Shown: piece after piece, positions 1 to 9,633 of the stretch
Layout: every line of letters begins with the position of its first letter
Numbering within the stretch: the first letter of the stretch is position 1
Source: a virus
Direction: 5' to 3' (one strand)
Virus record (IMG/VR): IMGVR_UViG_3300029448_000124
Coordinates: 1 to 38,879 of that record
DNA: 38,879 nucleotides
Position numbers and translations under genes: made by a program
The notes under the pieces: model-generated
What the model saw: the letters and a program-made list of their open reading frames with translations, nothing else
The model's database searches: none
What the model was told of the DNA's origin: nothing

Positions 1-215
1 AAATCAAAAATATCAGCACCATTTCGTTTAAGACTACTAATAATATTCCTAAAGTTTATAGCTTGTTCTGCACTTATAAATTCATTTCCTTCTGCAGCAT
101 TTACATAATTCAAATACTCATCTAGATAATCATTTAAGCCGTCTAAAGTGGTAGCCGTAATACTAAATTCTGGTAATGAAAATATTTGTAAGCCTTCTAC
201 GTCTTGTTCTAAACC
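1..215. repeat. Left copy of duplicated segment (matches 38052-38266)
   Basis: The first 77 bases of the window are identical to 38052-38128. The match continues with scattered differences to about base 215 and includes another long identical block around 110-180. The duplication lies inside coding sequence and encodes the LPEFSITATTLDG repeat and the stretch ending NGADIFDL. The window starts inside this copy. Confidence 0.9.
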
Positions 216-3200
216 TTTTATTATTTCTCTTGCTTCATTAAATTTTCCCGAATAATAATTTCTATCGTTTTTCCAAAACTCTCTATTTGTTTTTGCCCTT
301 AGTGCATCTTTTACCGTCTCTAACACTTCGGCTTTTTGTTGCTCTGTTAATGGACTGTTGGCTAATGTAACATTTTCGTAGTTGTCCATATACTCATTTA
401 TCCAAGAGCCTCTATCACCTTCCCTGTCTTCTGGTTCTGACCATAAATCGGCTTCTACATCATAGTTGTAACCCATGGAAGACATAGCTTCATTGTAGTT
501 AAAATCGGGTAATTGGTAAGTTTCTAAAGTTTCTAGTCTATCTTTAGCATCTTCTAAATTTGTATTTGCATCATTTAAAGCTTTTTGTCCCAGGACTAAT
601 TCAGATGCGCTATTGTATAAAGCATTATATTGCTCTTGATTAATTAATTCTGCATTTAAATCATTATCCAGAGCCGTTTGATATGCACTTAACGTACCAT
701 CTAAATCTTCAGCGGCTACGCCTTCAATAGTGAAATCTGGTAATGTATAGGTTTCTAGTTCTCCAATACGAGATTGTGCTGAAGCAATATCTTGTGTAGC
801 CTTAAATATATTAAATGAATTAGTAGCTAATGACTTTTCTAGTTCTCCTTGCTCTGACGTGATTTCTCCATTTGTAACTCTATTATCTATATCTTGATTG
901 AAAGCATCTAAGTCATTTTGTGCGCCCTCTATATCAGTAGCAGTAACCTCAAAGTTATCTAGCTCTACGTATAAATCTGCTTTAAGTTTTGCTATTTCTA
1001 TCTCATTTTCACCTAATTTTTCATTAGCAGTAGTTAATTCAGTATTAGCCTTATCGTATTCTTCTAAGTATTTTTTATAGTCCTCGTAATATTTATCTCT
1101 TTCTCCTGTTACAATTTGTAAATCTGTTTCTGATTGTGCTAAATTTGCTACATTGACTAATATTTGGTCTGCATTCTCTATAGATAAAAAGTTTCCAAAC
1201 TCTTCTGTAGTGCCTTTCCTAACTTCATCAACAAAGTTTTGCATATAAGCACTTCGGTCTTCTGCATCCAAATATGCAATTACATTAAACTCTGGTATTT
1301 CGTAGGTTTTTATTTTATCTATTCTAGCCTGCAAATCAGCAGCAGTCTGTGATGATGCACCTTCACGTATTTCTGCGGCTTCTTTAGCATTTTCTGCTGT
1401 AGTAATTGCTAAACTTTTAGCAGTTAAAGTATTTATTTCCGATAGCTTTGAATTGTAAATAGCATTTGCTAAATCAATTTCATATTGCTCTTGTCCTTCA
1501 GATAAGTCGGCTGCAGTAATTTGATTTAATCTAGTCTGCAATTCAGTATCTAAATCAGTTATGTTATTAGCAGTTACTGTAAATACACCTAAGTCTATAA
1601 AGTCACTTGTAGCTTCTTCTTGTGCTTGTAAAATTAATTGCTTAGATGTAGAATCTAAATTTAAAAAAGCTTCTCTTGATTCAAATAAATTGTAAGCACT
1701 ATCTTTTAAAAATTCTCTTGTTTGAAAATCAAAACCCGAAGCATCAATAGTATCTAACCTATCTTGATATGCGTTATTTAAATCATTAAAGTTATCATAT
1801 TCTATAACATTAAAGTCTGGAAAATTATAAAATTGCTGTACTTCATTAGTATCTGTAAAAGGTGTTTCTGTTAATTCAGTAACAATGCTATCAAAATTAA
1901 TAGGTTCTATTAAATCATAAAACTCTGAAACTTCCCCAAAGCTAGTAGAAAATGGAGAACTGCCTGCCCATTCTCCAAGTAAACCTTCGGTTGTCGTATT
2001 TGGCTGTCCAGGGATTACACCATATCTTATGTAATCTCTTTCTGCTGCGGCATCTTCGGCGCTATATTGTGCAACTCCTAGAAAAAAACTTTTGTCTATT
2101 TCAGCTGCCTCTGACATAGTTAATTTTCCTTGTTCTATCATTGCTTTTAAATACGAATGCCTAGAATCTTTGTCTAAAAGAAAAGATGGATTACGGTTTG
2201 GAATCATTTGACCCACTCCACCATATCCTCTTATAATATCAAACCGACTTAAAGAAGGTAACTCAGCTTTTTTGTAACGTAAGCTTTTTATGCTAGGTTC
2301 ATCAAAAAAGTATTGGTTATTTGCGGTATCTAATTTATCGGGGTCAAATTGTTCCTGCATTCCATAATACAAATCAGTAATCGTTTGGTATCCACCTGCA
2401 TTAGGTTCGCTTAAAAAATAAGGTCTTGACTCATATACATCTTGTACTACTAAATCTTCTAAATAAACGATGTTATCTAGTGCGACTTCAAAATTTGCAT
2501 CTACGTAACCTTCATCTTGTAATAAATCTTGTACATCTGGTAGATACCCTAACGCATCACGCATACCTGTTTGAAAGTTTTTAAATTCTTGCGTAGCTGT
2601 TTCGGGATTTTGTTCGTAATAATAGTCATACGCTCCTGTTGAAAGCCTTTCTAAACTATTATCATCTGTTGCTTTTTGAGTCATCCAAGCATCAGCATCT
2701 TCTTTAGTAAAACCTGCGTATTTTTGTAAAAAATAGGAGCTTACTTCGTCTTGTATAAATCTGTTCGCTTGTGAAGTAGCATCAAGACCAGAAAAGTAAA
2801 TATGGTTAGTGAGGTCCTCTGGAGGATTAACAAGTTTTATTAACTCAGAAAGTTCTAGTTTCCCAGTTTGTACTAATTCTTTTATTACCCTTCCATTCTT
2901 TTTAAGATTAGCGTTAAAACTAGTTTCTGTTAGTTTGTTAGATTGCCTTAAATCATTGGCAGTAATACTAGGAAAATTATACAAATCATTTTCCGTGCCA
3001 GGATTATTTACAAGTCTACTAGCATCGTAAGAAAAATTTAAACCTGTAAGATTGTCGTATATTAAATCTTGTCCTTCTGAATCAGTTCTATATTCAAATT
3101 GTCTTGCGGTTACTGGAACATCTGGTAGTTGCACAACATAAGCATCATCGTCAGCATAATTTTCCGCAAAATAAGTTACATCAGATGTAGTATCAAAACC

Positions 3201-5429
3201 TACTCCATCTGTAAATGCTTCTCCAGTTTCTCCGTCACTTATTAAGTAATTGAAACCTGCTTCGTATTCTGTATCAGTAATCTCTGGAAAAGCTTCTTTT
3301 AAATTAGCTACTGTGTCTGAATCAAAATAATACTCATTGTTTTCCCCAAATGTAACTTGTCCTGGGTTATTAATTTTTAATTCGTTTTGTAAATATTCTT
3401 TATATTCATTAAAACTGTATGGTGGTACTCCAAAAGCACTTAATGTTTGATTTACTTCTTTTAATCTTTCGGATAATTTTGTGTCATCGGATAATAAATC
3501 ATTAAATTCATCTCTATCAATAGAACTTTGTACTTGGTCGTTTAATACAGAAATTAATTCCGCAGGTTGCATTCTATCCATATCCTTGCCAGTAATTTCT
3601 TTTACATAATTATTTAAAGAAGATAAATATTTAGCAGGTAATCCACCTTCACTAGTGTCATCTAATAAAACATTTAATCCAGTCTTTCCAGAAGGTTGAT
3701 ATTCATCGCTTTCAAGATAATCATCTAATGTGCTTCTCCACCAAGATATATCCGATGCTTGTACGTCATTAGGGTCTATGCCTTTATTTTCTAAATACCT
3801 AACCCAATCTTTTGCACTATTAGGTCCTAAACCGCGAGAAATTCCATCAAGAAGAAAAGATACTGGATAACCATCAAATATTGCTTGGTCAATAATTAAT
3901 TTAGACAAATTAGGTCCGAATATTTTTTGTCCCGCTACACCAAGTCCTTGAATATATGCAGTAATATTATCAAGTTGTCCTACTATACCAGTTCTTCTAT
4001 TTGCTTCTATTCCTTCAAATTTACCAGCTTGAGATTGGTCTTGTACTGCATCTAAAACATTACCCTCTAATAAAACATCAGCAATGTTTTGAAATACATT
4101 TTCTCCAGTTGGGTCAAATTTTCCTAATTGAGGTCCACCCATTTCTATTAAAGACAATGTTGCTTCTGGGTTATGAAAAGGCATTAAATATTTAGCCTTA
4201 TCCGCTATTCCTTCTAATATTGGATTTCCATCTTTATCAATAAATTTTTGGTTTAGTATTTCAGCAGCGACTTCGTGTAAATTAATATTAGGCAAATCAA
4301 ATCCTAACCCAGTCATTTTATTTACTACTCTTTCTATTCCATTTACTACGTAATTATAACCTGCTTGAGTAACATACAAACTTGTTCCTACCCCCGCCAT
4401 ACCTAATAAATCTAAAGCTATTGCTACAAAGTAACCAGAGGGAGTAACAGTTTCTCCTGTGTTTTGTCCAAATGTTAAATCTATTGTATCAATAGAATTT
4501 TGCACATCCTCTTCAGTAACTTCATTAATTCCATATCTAAAGTCTTCTATTAATCCTAAATCATTTATAGGTTTACCATAATTTGGATTATCAAACTCTT
4601 TTCCGTATTCTGGCATATCTGGAGTATAGCCAAAGCTTTCATCATTTATATATGTTTCATTTTCGTCAATTACGCTAAATCTACCATCGTACGCTTCAGA
4701 TTCTATAAAATCCCGCATTGTATTGTTAAAAATACTTTCTGCATTTTGTAATGCTGTTTCAGATTCTAATTCTCTATCGTGATATGTTCCTACACCCACC
4801 ATTCTACCAGTTGCTGTGTCGAATTCAGTTTGAGATGTTAAAAATCCTCTAAATTTAGAAATTTGATTACTGATACTATCTTGAGTGCGTTTTTGCTCTT
4901 GATACTCTAACTCTGCTCTTGCGGCAGCTAAAGCCTCTAATTGTCCATCTAGGCTTGTAGCGCGTTCATTAATTGCTCTTCTACGTGCAATAGATGGATT
5001 TGAACTTGGATTTATATTGTCTCCGTTTTCTAACGCATCAACAGCGCCTTCTCCAAAAGCATCAGTTATAAAACCATCTGCATCTACGCCAATATTATTT
5101 AAAAAATTTCTATCTTCTGGAGTTAAAAAATCTTGAAAAAGGTCTTTATCTAATACATCAAATATACTACCAACTTCATCAAACCCAATAGTAAATCCTC
5201 CATATTCTGGTTGAGAACCTATGGTAAAAGAACTATCGAAACTATTTTCATCGAATGGTGTATATTCAGGAGTTTCAACTGGCATCCACCAATGACTATT
5301 AGCTCCTAGACTACCAAAACTGGTAGAAGTTGGATTATCGTAAGCACCAAAACCTGCACCTGGACCACCTCCAAATAAAGACTGAGAGTCTACGTAATTC
5401 CCATAGTCACTTGTTACGCTTTCAGCCAT
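1..5429 (-). CDS. Giant repeat-containing virion (ejection-type) protein, N-terminal part, runs off the left edge
   Basis: The frame is open from the ATG at 5429 to base 1, giving 1809 residues with no stop, so the gene is partial. The N-terminal part is Gly/Ser-rich, followed by a coiled-coil-prone Arg/Ala/Glu segment (about residues 135-175) and one hydrophobic stretch near residue 330. The last third has repeats of roughly 70-130 residues, each opening with a variant of LPDFTV (LPDFTIEG, IPEFNVIA, LPDFNYNE, LPEFSITA) and followed by acidic, Asn/Gln-rich helical sequence. It starts one base after the tail fibre gene. Being last in the virion block and so large fits an ejected internal protein or long tail appendage; this is inference, as I recognise no catalytic domain. 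The frame continues in phase into the right edge of the window, so it is probably the front of the gene ending at 35405. Confidence 0.85.
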   Translation of the reverse strand, partial: MAESVTSDYGNYVDSQSLFGGGPGAGFGAYDNPTSTSFGSLGANSHWWMPVETPEYTPFDENSFDSSFTIGSQPEYGGFTIGFDEVGSIFDVLDKDLFQDFLTPEDRNFLNNIGVDADGFITDAFGEGAVDALENGDNINPSSNPSIARRRAINERATSLDGQLEALAAARAELEYQEQKRTQDSISNQISKFRGFLTSQTEFDTATGRMVGVGTYHDRELESETALQNAESIFNNTMRDFIESEAYDGRFSVIDENETYINDESFGYTPDMPEYGKEFDNPNYGKPINDLGLIEDFRYGINEVTEEDVQNSIDTIDLTFGQNTGETVTPSGYFVAIALDLLGMAGVGTSLYVTQAGYNYVVNGIERVVNKMTGLGFDLPNINLHEVAAEILNQKFIDKDGNPILEGIADKAKYLMPFHNPEATLSLIEMGGPQLGKFDPTGENVFQNIADVLLEGNVLDAVQDQSQAGKFEGIEANRRTGIVGQLDNITAYIQGLGVAGQKIFGPNLSKLIIDQAIFDGYPVSFLLDGISRGLGPNSAKDWVRYLENKGIDPNDVQASDISWWRSTLDDYLESDEYQPSGKTGLNVLLDDTSEGGLPAKYLSSLNNYVKEITGKDMDRMQPAELISVLNDQVQSSIDRDEFNDLLSDDTKLSERLKEVNQTLSAFGVPPYSFNEYKEYLQNELKINNPGQVTFGENNEYYFDSDTVANLKEAFPEITDTEYEAGFNYLISDGETGEAFTDGVGFDTTSDVTYFAENYADDDAYVVQLPDVPVTARQFEYRTDSEGQDLIYDNLTGLNFSYDASRLVNNPGTENDLYNFPSITANDLRQSNKLTETSFNANLKKNGRVIKELVQTGKLELSELIKLVNPPEDLTNHIYFSGLDATSQANRFIQDEVSSYFLQKYAGFTKEDADAWMTQKATDDNSLERLSTGAYDYYYEQNPETATQEFKNFQTGMRDALGYLPDVQDLLQDEGYVDANFEVALDNIVYLEDLVVQDVYESRPYFLSEPNAGGYQTITDLYYGMQEQFDPDKLDTANNQYFFDEPSIKSLRYKKAELPSLSRFDIIRGYGGVGQMIPNRNPSFLLDKDSRHSYLKAMIEQGKLTMSEAAEIDKSFFLGVAQYSAEDAAAERDYIRYGVIPGQPNTTTEGLLGEWAGSSPFSTSFGEVSEFYDLIEPINFDSIVTELTETPFTDTNEVQQFYNFPDFNVIEYDNFNDLNNAYQDRLDTIDASGFDFQTREFLKDSAYNLFESREAFLNLDSTSKQLILQAQEEATSDFIDLGVFTVTANNITDLDTELQTRLNQITAADLSEGQEQYEIDLANAIYNSKLSEINTLTAKSLAITTAENAKEAAEIREGASSQTAADLQARIDKIKTYEIPEFNVIAYLDAEDRSAYMQNFVDEVRKGTTEEFGNFLSIENADQILVNVANLAQSETDLQIVTGERDKYYEDYKKYLEEYDKANTELTTANEKLGENEIEIAKLKADLYVELDNFEVTATDIEGAQNDLDAFNQDIDNRVTNGEITSEQGELEKSLATNSFNIFKATQDIASAQSRIGELETYTLPDFTIEGVAAEDLDGTLSAYQTALDNDLNAELINQEQYNALYNSASELVLGQKALNDANTNLEDAKDRLETLETYQLPDFNYNEAMSSMGYNYDVEADLWSEPEDREGDRGSWINEYMDNYENVTLANSPLTEQQKAEVLETVKDALRAKTNREFWKNDRNYYSGKFNEAREIIKGLEQDVEGLQIFSLPEFSITATTLDGLNDYLDEYLNYVNAAEGNEFISAEQAINFRNIISSLKRNGADIFD
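567..735. repeat. Second duplicated segment (matches 38711-38879)
   Basis: Bases 567-650 are identical to 38711-38794, and similarity continues to the last base of the window. It encodes the block FTIEGVAAEDL to LVLGQKALNDA in this copy and the FTVEGVVAEDL version at the right end. With the 1-215 pair it gives the protein order A-B...A'-B', a tandem duplication of about 250-280 residues. Confidence 0.88.
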
Positions 5430-5430
5430 A

Positions 5431-6177
5431 TTATTCCCCTACCGCTGTATAATAAATTTTGTTTATGCCTGCATGGTGATTTACTACTGCCTGCGTTAAG
5501 CTTACAGATTTTAATGAAACACTATTTGTAAATACTACATCATCGTTTTTAAGACCTGTAAGCTGTACTGAAAAAACTGTATCAAAGGCTATAGTGCCAT
5601 CAAAGTCTATTGTTGATTGTGTAACTGTTCCATCGGAAGGTGCTACCTCTCCGAACTTCATTATTAAACCATTAGGAAATTTAGTATACTTGCTACTATT
5701 ATCAACTGCTGCAGGTAACAATCCAGGGTTGGAATCTACATAAGCTTTAGTAGCTTTAGCACTAGGTATAGTATCATCATTAGAACTTACTACAGCTAAG
5801 TCTGTATCAATGTCTACTTCTTCAACTACTCCAGTTCCTGCGGTTGTTCTACCTAATAATTTAGCTGTTGCTGAAACATATTGTATTTTTGCATATGTTA
5901 CACCATCTGTAGTACCAGTAGAATCTGGTAGCTTTGCAGTAGTAATAGCATCATCTGCTATTTTAGCAGTAGTTACTCCTGTAGTTGCGCTTGTACTTGT
6001 TTCTATTAAAGAAGTAGTAATAGCACCATCTTGAATACTTAATAACCCTGCATTAAGGGCAAATGTATTTGTAATTGAATCCGTAGATAATCTAAGGTTA
6101 TCTGTAATGTTATTTAATACAGTATGTGTTACTGTATCTCCAGATGCGAAGTTATTTTTTCCTGTAAAAAATGCCAT
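5431..6177 (-). CDS. Tail fibre-like protein
   Basis: This 248-residue protein has the usual look of a short phage tail fibre. The N-terminal part carries tandem short repeats of the type GAITTSLI, DDAITTAKLPD and VTYAKIQ, which in known fibres form trimeric beta-structured shafts. A DDTIPSAKATKAYVD block follows, a common neck element. The C-terminal 100 residues are beta-rich (KFPNGLIMKFGEV onward) and resemble receptor-binding tips. It lies directly between the tail nozzle gene (1-base gap) and the giant repeat protein, in the same operon. Its role in host attachment comes from family resemblance; I see no chaperone or enzymatic domain. Confidence 0.8.
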   Translation of the reverse strand: MAFFTGKNNFASGDTVTHTVLNNITDNLRLSTDSITNTFALNAGLLSIQDGAITTSLIETSTSATTGVTTAKIADDAITTAKLPDSTGTTDGVTYAKIQYVSATAKLLGRTTAGTGVVEEVDIDTDLAVVSSNDDTIPSAKATKAYVDSNPGLLPAAVDNSSKYTKFPNGLIMKFGEVAPSDGTVTQSTIDFDGTIAFDTVFSVQLTGLKNDDVVFTNSVSLKSVSLTQAVVNHHAGINKIYYTAVGE

Positions 6178-6178
6178 A

Positions 6179-8410
6179 TTATTCTAGCTTGTTTAGTGAT
6201 TTAAATGTTAGTGCGCCAGCTATTTTTAATTGATTCAAACGGATTCTTCCATTTGTTGCAATTATTTGTGCTTGCGCTCCATACGCCCTAATGTTTCCTA
6301 TTCTACCACGGAAGGAAACCCCCGAATTGGATGTTGTATATGTTGTAGCGGTATTTTGTGTATCTCTATTTTCAAAAACAAAAAATATTGCAGCAGTACA
6401 ACTTGTATTATTTAACGAAGAACCAAAAACTAATTCATAATTATTCCATTTTTTTCTATCCATAGTTCCTAAGTTATATTGTCTAGTATGCAACCTAGTA
6501 TAAATATGTTTTAAATTAGTGCTACCTCCTACGGTAGATATTGTAGAATCTTGAATATCGCTACTTGAAGCTTCTAATTGATGAACTCCACCTTGACTAT
6601 TTACTGCATATACTCCACGCTTTTCTCCTGTTCCTGCTACAATTAATTTATCAATAGCAAAAAAACGGTCTACATAAAAATCATCACTTTCCCAGGCTTT
6701 GGTTAAAAAGTTATAAACTAATACGTGATTATTAAAACTCTGTGTTCCATCAGCTCCTCCAAAATTAAATTGACTATCCATAGGAACAGCTAAATAATAT
6801 CTATTATCAAAATAAACAGCAGTAGATTTTTCCCAATTTTTCTTATCTATATTTCCTATTGTAGAGTCAATAGGTTCGCTTAATGGAACTTCATTACCTC
6901 TTAAATTATATAAGTCTTGGAAGCTTACTCCATATACTCCGTTATCTGATAAAAATAAAATTTGATTACCGACTTGTACAATGGAATCTTTTGATACTAA
7001 TCCTATTTCTTTTGTTAGAGTTTGTACTTTTGCATCTTGGAAATTTATGCTATCAATTCCCGTTACTACAGAAATGCTCTTTCTATTAAACATCAGTAAT
7101 TTATCTTCAGCAAAAGAAAATGCAGCAACAAAAGAATCATTTTGCCCGCCTGCAGTTACAAATGTACCGAATGTAGTATCGAATTTTTCAGCATTAAAGG
7201 GATTAGAAATTAATAATTCATCTGTAACATTTCTTGCCGTATACGAATTATCCCCTGCATTTACTGTATTTCTATAAGGAACAACTAATCTATTTCTGTG
7301 TACTATACCATCACTTGGTCCAGGAGCGTGTATAAATCCAGCTCCACCAGAAACTCTTCCTATAATAGAAACACTTTTATTTGATGCTTCTGTAGGTGCT
7401 TCAGCATAAAAACTAACACTAGTATCCGTTTTTTCCGCAACTTGATATGTAGAATCAACAGATACTCCAGTCATATCAGATGCTACTACAACTATTTCAT
7501 CTCCTACAACAAGCGCTCCAAAGCCAGTATTTGTTATGCTTGCTAACGTAACTAAACCCGCTGCAGTTGCTGTTGCTTCTGTACTTGCCTTTATAGTGGG
7601 TTGAGTATAAGTTCCACTTTGCATTTCTACAAAGTTATTTGAAAAATTTAAATCCCAAGATAAAGGCACGTTGCCTTCTTCAAAAATTAAAATTTTATTA
7701 AATGCTTGTATTGCACTTACATTAACATCATCGCTATCAATAACTGTACCCGCGGGATAATCTATTGATGTTGTTGAACCATCGCTTAATTTAACTGCTT
7801 TAGCAGAAACTGTTCCAATTAATAAAATATACTCTTCATCATTATTAGCAGGGTCTACGAAATTTGTAGAAGCTACTACTCTCGTATCTTGAGAGTTAGA
7901 TAATTTAGGCGCACTTATAGTAGGCGTACCGCTTACAACTCCAGTAGTTGTAACAGGAATGTTTATACTTATACTTGTAGCACTTTCTCTAGTTGCTATA
8001 TAATTGCTTCCAGAAACATATCCTACTACATTGTTAATTGTTCCTGTTACTGATACTAAAGTATTGTTAATAATACCATTTGAAGCATCTGTTCCTGTAG
8101 TTGTTGTTACTCCAGCAAAAATTAATTTACCACCAGATTCAGTTGTACTAGTGGCTGCGTCATCTGCATATAAATTAAAAGGTAAAGTAAACCTAGTATT
8201 AGTATCTACGGCAAAGGGAGCAGATATAACATTAACCGCTTTACGAGTTTCGGCTAATCCATTAGTATCAAACCTAACATTGTGAGCGACAGTAAACATA
8301 CCAGGTTCTAATGAATCTGGTCTAGACCTATCATTAAAGCCCTTAAAGCTACTATCTATGTCCTCTATTATTTGGTCATCAGTAGCACCATATGTATCGT
8401 AGCGAGCCAT
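6179..8410 (-). CDS. Tail nozzle/hub protein (T7 gp12 / P22 gp10-like)
   Basis: This 743-residue protein starts at an ATG 5 bases after the preceding gene. It opens with a conserved-looking region (MARYDTYGATDDQIIEDIDSS, then SLEPGMFTVAHNVRFDTNG), continues as Thr/Val/Ser-rich beta sequence, and near the C-terminus shows NNHVLVYNFLTKAWES, VYAVNSQGGVHQLE and RKKWNNYELVF. This pattern of repeated beta-propeller-like blades is typical of the nozzle or stabilisation proteins that close the short tail of podoviruses. Length and position after the adaptor and before the fibre agree. The assignment rests on pattern and context, not on alignment. Confidence 0.75.
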   Translation of the reverse strand: MARYDTYGATDDQIIEDIDSSFKGFNDRSRPDSLEPGMFTVAHNVRFDTNGLAETRKAVNVISAPFAVDTNTRFTLPFNLYADDAATSTTESGGKLIFAGVTTTTGTDASNGIINNTLVSVTGTINNVVGYVSGSNYIATRESATSISINIPVTTTGVVSGTPTISAPKLSNSQDTRVVASTNFVDPANNDEEYILLIGTVSAKAVKLSDGSTTSIDYPAGTVIDSDDVNVSAIQAFNKILIFEEGNVPLSWDLNFSNNFVEMQSGTYTQPTIKASTEATATAAGLVTLASITNTGFGALVVGDEIVVVASDMTGVSVDSTYQVAEKTDTSVSFYAEAPTEASNKSVSIIGRVSGGAGFIHAPGPSDGIVHRNRLVVPYRNTVNAGDNSYTARNVTDELLISNPFNAEKFDTTFGTFVTAGGQNDSFVAAFSFAEDKLLMFNRKSISVVTGIDSINFQDAKVQTLTKEIGLVSKDSIVQVGNQILFLSDNGVYGVSFQDLYNLRGNEVPLSEPIDSTIGNIDKKNWEKSTAVYFDNRYYLAVPMDSQFNFGGADGTQSFNNHVLVYNFLTKAWESDDFYVDRFFAIDKLIVAGTGEKRGVYAVNSQGGVHQLEASSSDIQDSTISTVGGSTNLKHIYTRLHTRQYNLGTMDRKKWNNYELVFGSSLNNTSCTAAIFFVFENRDTQNTATTYTTSNSGVSFRGRIGNIRAYGAQAQIIATNGRIRLNQLKIAGALTFKSLNKLE

Positions 8411-8415
8411 TCATC

Positions 8416-8718
8416 TTAACCGCGCATTCCTGGCATTTGAGGACGAGGCATACCTCCACCTTGTCCCATTTGAGGTCTAGGCATAGGAGGACGTGGCATA
8501 GCACCACCTTGAGGCATTTGAGGTCTACCCTGTGCCATCTGTGGTCTAGCTCCTTGTGGGGCTTGTGGTCGTGCTTGTGGTCGTGCTTGTGCAGGTCCAC
8601 CAGATAGCTTCTTCTCTAATGCAGAGATACGTTGCTCTAGCTTTGCTATTTTACTACCACCTGTAGCCTTTGGAGCTTTCTTGGTAGTTTTCTTTTTAGT
8701 TGGTTTTTTTACAGCCAT
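8416..8718 (-). CDS. Basic, Pro/Gln/Arg-repeat small protein
   Basis: This 100-residue protein has three parts. Residues 1-20 are Lys-rich and histone-H1-like (KKPTKKKTTKKAPKA). Residues about 22-40 form a short amphipathic coiled coil (SKIAKLEQRISALEKKLSG). The rest is a low-complexity tail of RPQAR, RPQMAQG, MPRPPMPRP and GGG units. There are no acidic residues outside the coiled coil. It belongs to a run of small basic proteins in the late operon. A DNA-binding or virion role is inferred from charge only; I recognise no named family. Confidence 0.75.
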   Translation of the reverse strand: MAVKKPTKKKTTKKAPKATGGSKIAKLEQRISALEKKLSGGPAQARPQARPQAPQGARPQMAQGRPQMPQGGAMPRPPMPRPQMGQGGGMPRPQMPGMRG

Positions 8719-8719
8719 A

Positions 8720-8812
8720 TTATTTTTTCTTTTTCATTGCACGCCCTTTAGACTTGGCAGCCTTTGATGGTCGTCCAACTTTTGTTCCGTATGTTCCTTT
8801 TCCGTAGGGCAT
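8720..8812 (-). CDS. 30-residue Lys/Gly-rich peptide (MPYGKGTYG type)
   Basis: A 30-residue open frame fits exactly between the genes at 8718 and 8817. It begins MPYGKGTYGTKVGRPSKAAK and ends in a run of lysines. Peptides with this MPYGKGTYG opening are common beside structural genes of marine phages, to my recollection. The tight packing, the AGGAAAA-poor but continuous operon context and the biased composition support it as a real gene. Function is unknown. Confidence 0.6.
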   Translation of the reverse strand: MPYGKGTYGTKVGRPSKAAKSKGRAMKKKK

Positions 8813-8816
8813 GATA

Positions 8817-9206
8817 TTATTTGATTTGAGATGAACCAAAGTAGAATCCTACAATGGCAAGTAAGGTTTGTCTAACTTCGGGTAGTATAACATAACCTGC
8901 AAGGGTTTCCCAAGTTGACCATTGAAAAAATAAAAAGTTTTTTGCCTCTAGTACAGTTACACCTTGCTCTGTAAAAGATAAAATAAATGGTACTAATATA
9001 AGTGCAAATAAAATAGCTCCTACAATAGTTCTTCTTACTATGACCCCACCGTTCCTAGCAGCAGCTCTATCTGCACTAGAGTCAGCCATATCTTGTTTTT
9101 CTAGAATTGTTTGTACAGTTGCCCTCTGAGCTTCTACTAAACTTCCAATAAGCTTAAATACAAAGCCCATTGCTCCACCTAATCCTAATGCTTGTAAATC
9201 GTCCAT
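8817..9206 (-). CDS. Small membrane protein, candidate holin (3TM-type)
   Basis: This 129-residue protein has an N-terminal amphipathic part (LGGAMGFVFKLIGSLVEAQ), a polar linker rich in Ala/Asp/Arg, a clear membrane segment at about residues 62-80 (VGAILFALILVPFILSF) and a weaker hydrophobic segment near the C-terminus (QTLLAIVGFYFGSS). The layout resembles 3TM holins of phages and gene-transfer agents, including the final FYFGSS motif. It lies in the late operon beside another small membrane protein (9605-9778). Holin function is inferred; no endolysin is adjacent, since the only lysozyme-like gene is in the early block at 23351. Confidence 0.6.
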   Translation of the reverse strand: MDDLQALGLGGAMGFVFKLIGSLVEAQRATVQTILEKQDMADSSADRAAARNGGVIVRRTIVGAILFALILVPFILSFTEQGVTVLEAKNFLFFQWSTWETLAGYVILPEVRQTLLAIVGFYFGSSQIK

Positions 9207-9340
9207 TATTTTTTCTTCTTTCCCTTTTTAGGAAATCCCGCTTTCATATTTGCATATGCTTTAGGACTTATTGTTGATTTAGATTTAGGTCTACTTGTAC
9301 CTGCTTTTTTTCTTTTATTTATGTTTCTATATAAACTCAT
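9206..9340 (-). CDS. 44-residue Lys/Ser-rich basic protein
   Basis: A 44-residue frame beginning MSLYRNINKRKKAGTSRPKS and ending in KKGKKKK. Its start overlaps the stop of the preceding gene as TAATG, and its own stop overlaps the next ATG the same way. About 17 of 44 residues are Lys or Arg. It is one of four adjacent small basic late proteins. Function is unknown; nucleic-acid binding is suggested only by charge. Confidence 0.65.
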   Translation of the reverse strand: MSLYRNINKRKKAGTSRPKSKSTISPKAYANMKAGFPKKGKKKK

Positions 9341-9633
9341 TAGCACTTCCATCTCCTTCTGGCTTGTCTTAGTCTTGAATTAGGGTCTTTCGCAGCTTTA
9401 GGAAACTTCTTCATTTGTCCTGCGCTTCTAGCACAATAAGACTTTCTACGCTTTGCATCCTTGCTACCTTTCTTAGGATTGCCCGTAACGGCTGTTTTGA
9501 GCTTAGACCCAGGGTTTTTACGTCTATAGGCTTCTACGCCCTTCTTGGTCATTCCTGCGCCTTTCTTGGTCGGTCTATAATTACCACCTTTACTCGTGGT
9601 ACGTCTAATCGGATTTTCCTTTTTTCTGCTCAT
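9340..9633 (-). CDS. DUF6321-like small basic protein
   Basis: This 97-residue protein shows the pattern GGNYRPTKKGAGMTKKGVEAYRR, then LKTAVTGNPKKG, RRKSYCARSAGQ and a C-terminal RRRWKC. It matches my memory of the small protein family DUF6321 found in cyanophages and other marine phages, whose function is unknown. The two conserved cysteines (in YCARS and at the final residue) are present, and nearly a third of residues are basic. The start is the ATG at 9633, inside the end of the upstream gene (29-base overlap), which suggests translational coupling. Confidence 0.75.
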   Translation of the reverse strand: MSRKKENPIRRTTSKGGNYRPTKKGAGMTKKGVEAYRRKNPGSKLKTAVTGNPKKGSKDAKRRKSYCARSAGQMKKFPKAAKDPNSRLRQARRRWKC

